Origin: Dama dama
Lineage: Eukaryota > Chordata > Mammalia > Artiodactyla > Cervidae
Direction: 5' to 3'
Assembly: GCF_033118175.1 (NCBI RefSeq)
Contig: NC_083696.1
Coordinates: 37,867,001 to 37,931,000, forward strand
DNA length: 64,000 bases
A program made the translations under genes and the position numbers. This document shows positions 62,105 through 64,000 of the stretch, one piece after another. The notes beneath the pieces were generated by a model. That model was not told the DNA's origin and did no database searches. It saw only the letters and a list, made by a program, of their open reading frames with translations. Position 1 is the stretch's first letter. Each line of letters starts with the position of its first letter.

Positions 62105-62640
62105 TGTATTTCTTTCTTTTTAACTTTTTATTTTATATTGGAGTACAGCCTATTAACATTGTGATAGTTTCAGGGGAACATCAAAGGGACTCAGCCATAT
62201 GTATACATGTATCCACTCTCCCCCCAACCCCTCTCCTATCCAGGCTGCGCCATAACATTGAGCAGAGTTCCCTGCGCTATACAATAGGTCCTTGTTGGCT
62301 ATCCACCTTAAACATAGCAATGTGGACGTGTTCAAACCCCCTATCTCTTCCTCTCTTGCTTCCCTGCTGGCAACCATAAGTTCATGCTCTAAGTCTGTGA
62401 GTCTGTTTCTGTTTTATAAGTAGGTTCATTTGCATCGTTTCTTTTCAGATTCCTCACATAATGTTTATCATAGGATATTTCTCTCCTGCGTCTGACTTCA
62501 CTCAGTATGACAATCTCTAGGTCCATTCATGTTGCTACAAATGGCATTACTGCATTCTTTTTAATGGCTGAGTAATATTCCACCACACCTATGCACCACA
62601 TCTTCCTTATCCATTCCTCTGTTGATGGACATTTACAACC
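62105..62640 (-). mobile_element. older L1, 3' UTR and end of ORF2
   Basis: Antisense: TTTTATATTGGAGTACAGCC (3' end), CAGAGTTCCCTGCGCTATAC, CTCTAAGTCTGTGAGTCTGT, then ORF2 sequence TAATGGCTGAGTAATATTCC and TTCCTCTGTTGATGGACATT. Older than the L1s at 3022 and 7333, and breaks off inside the ORF2 C-terminus. Confidence 0.92.
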
Positions 62641-63378
62641 CTCTTGCATTTCTTCTCCAGAAAACCATGCCCTCAATGTACAGATAGGAATGGAGATAGC
62701 AAAAGCGAGCTGGGTAATGCACACCAATCATCAGAGTGGCAAGGATACTCCACTGTATCCTTGATACTGGATATAGTATCTGTATCCAGTAAGAATACTG
62801 AGTGGCAAAGATATGGGGCAAGGCCCTGTCTCTGTCCTGAAACATCAATCACACTGTCTATCATGTCTCCCTCATCATGCCATTGACTTGAGACTAGAAG
62901 CCTTTAGTAACTTCCAGGGTCCCAGCTGTGAGTCAGATTACACCTTAGGTTTTCATCCAGGTTCTTGGTTCACCAGGACTGAGCTGGGGTTCCTGAAGTC
63001 ACTGAAAGCAGAGACTCCAACCAGAAGACAAATTCTGATTTCTTTACCAGCATGTCCTGAGGTTCCAGCGTGAGTAACCCAACTCTAATCAGTAACCCAA
63101 GCACTCTATCTACCAGTGGGAGTCGCAGAGGAGTCAGTCTCGGCAGGCAGTACAGTGACAAAGTCAGTGGTCTATGGTCGCCATGGCAACGCCTTCTCTC
63201 ACCTGTTGTCTGTATCGGTCAATACAGCCCCTTTAATCAGCAGGGTTGGGGACCGGCCCCAGGTAGGTCCACACCCTGCCCTCCTTCCGACCCTACAGAA
63301 AAGCCAGGAAACATGACTGGGTGGCTTGCCAACTATTCACCAGAAATGGCCCAGCTGGTTTTCCCAGAATGGTTATTC
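62641..63378. other. no feature recognised
   Basis: About 740 bases, moderately GC-rich towards 63250-63320, with overlapping frames on both strands and no known domain. Confidence 0.5.
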
Positions 63379-64000
63379 TCAGTTCAGTTCAGTTGCTCAG
63401 TCATGTCCGACTCTTTGCGACCCCATGAACCGCAGCATGCCAGGCCTCCCTGTCCATCAACACCTCCTGGAGTCCACCCAAACCCACTTCCATTGAGTCG
63501 GTGATGCCATCCAGCCATCTCATCCTCTGTCGTCCCCTTCTCCTCCTGCCCCCAATCCCTCCAAGCATCAGGGTCTTTTCAAATGAGTCAGCTCTTCATA
63601 TCAGGTGGCCAAAGCATTGGAGTTTCAGCTTCAGCATCAGTCCTTCCAGTGAACACCCAGAACTGATCTCCTTTAGGATGGACTGGTTGGATCTCCTTGC
63701 AGTCCAAGGGACTCTGAAGAGTCTTCTCCAACACCACAGTTCAAAAGCATCAATTCTTCTGTGCTCAGCTTTCTTTATAGTCCAACTCTCACATCCATAC
63801 ATGACTACTGGAAAAACCATAGCCTTGAGTAGACGGACCTTTGTTGGCAAAGTAATGTCTCTGCTTTTTAATATGCTCTCTAGGTTGGTCATAACTTTCC
63901 TTCCAAGGAGTAAGCGTCTTTTAATTTCATGGCTGCAATCACCATCTGCAGTGATTTTGGAGCTCAGAAAAAAGTCAGCCACTGTTTCCACTGTTTCCTC
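63379..64000 (-). mobile_element. BovB 3' fragment, antisense, continues past the window
   Basis: CTCAGTTCAGTTCAGTTGCT (3' end) to the last base. Close to consensus. Confidence 0.95.
63596..63991 (-). pseudogene. BovB polyprotein, C-terminal fragment (131 codons in frame)
   Basis: The longest uninterrupted copy here of the post-RT region: KITADGDCSHEIKRRLLLGR, SRDITLPTKVRLLKAMVFPV, MYGCESWTIKKAEHRRIDAF and WCWRRLFRVPWTARRSNQSI. It may continue into RT sequence beyond the window. A small deletion near 63971 (METVADFFLSSKITA where the family has one more residue) keeps the frame. Confidence 0.88.

Overview
This is a piece of a ruminant (pecoran, most likely bovid) nuclear chromosome. The evidence is the repeat content: Bov-tA SINEs (a tRNA-Glu-like head joined to a Bov-A unit), single Bov-A units, a dimeric Bov-A2, CHR-type cetartiodactyl SINEs, twelve fragments of the RTE retrotransposon BovB, and young ruminant L1 copies, all set in CpG-poor DNA. 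Cattle, buffalo, sheep and goat cannot be told apart by eye. I found no host protein-coding exon I can support. Every long reading frame with a recognisable product is a piece of L1 ORF2 or of the BovB polyprotein, and all are broken or 5'-truncated. The one cellular gene candidate is a tRNA-Leu(AAG)-like sequence at 10386-10467 on the minus strand.

Layout. 1-1.85 kb: two L1 3' ends and one Bov-tA. 1.85-9.96 kb: a single ancient minus-strand L1 broken up by seven later insertions (Bov-tA, L1, BovB, CHR, Bov-tA, L1, L1), the last of them a 2.55-kb L1 whose ORF2 tail carries one nonsense codon. 10.1-11.1 kb: Bov-tA, the tRNA-Leu-like sequence and an L1 3' end side by side. 11.3-18 kb: two long antisense BovB copies, a Bov-A2 and a unique stretch. 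18-27 kb: mostly Bov-tA, CHR and MIR, several with clean target-site duplications (TSDs). 27-34.2 kb: BovB and ancient L1 sequence split by CHR elements. 34.5-38.5 kb: a BovB cluster in both orientations, including a tail-to-tail inverted pair, a poly(A)-only insertion and a twin-primed L1. 38.5-48.1 kb: scattered SINEs, L1 3' ends and three (GT)n tracts. 48.7-51 kb: an LTR-like sequence, then the longest repeat-poor and most GC-rich block. 51-64 kb: BovB, a second inversion-bearing L1, SINEs, MIRs, and a BovB that runs off the end.

The parts do not form an operon-like system. They are a layered record of L1-driven retrotransposition: MIR and ancient L1 are cut by CHR, Bov-tA and BovB, and the young L1s are the cleanest insertions. 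In the feature entries TSD means a short direct repeat that I read on both sides of an element. Family names come from recall of consensus sequences, not from a database search; subfamily names are deliberately not given. Boundaries without a TSD are good to about 10 bases.
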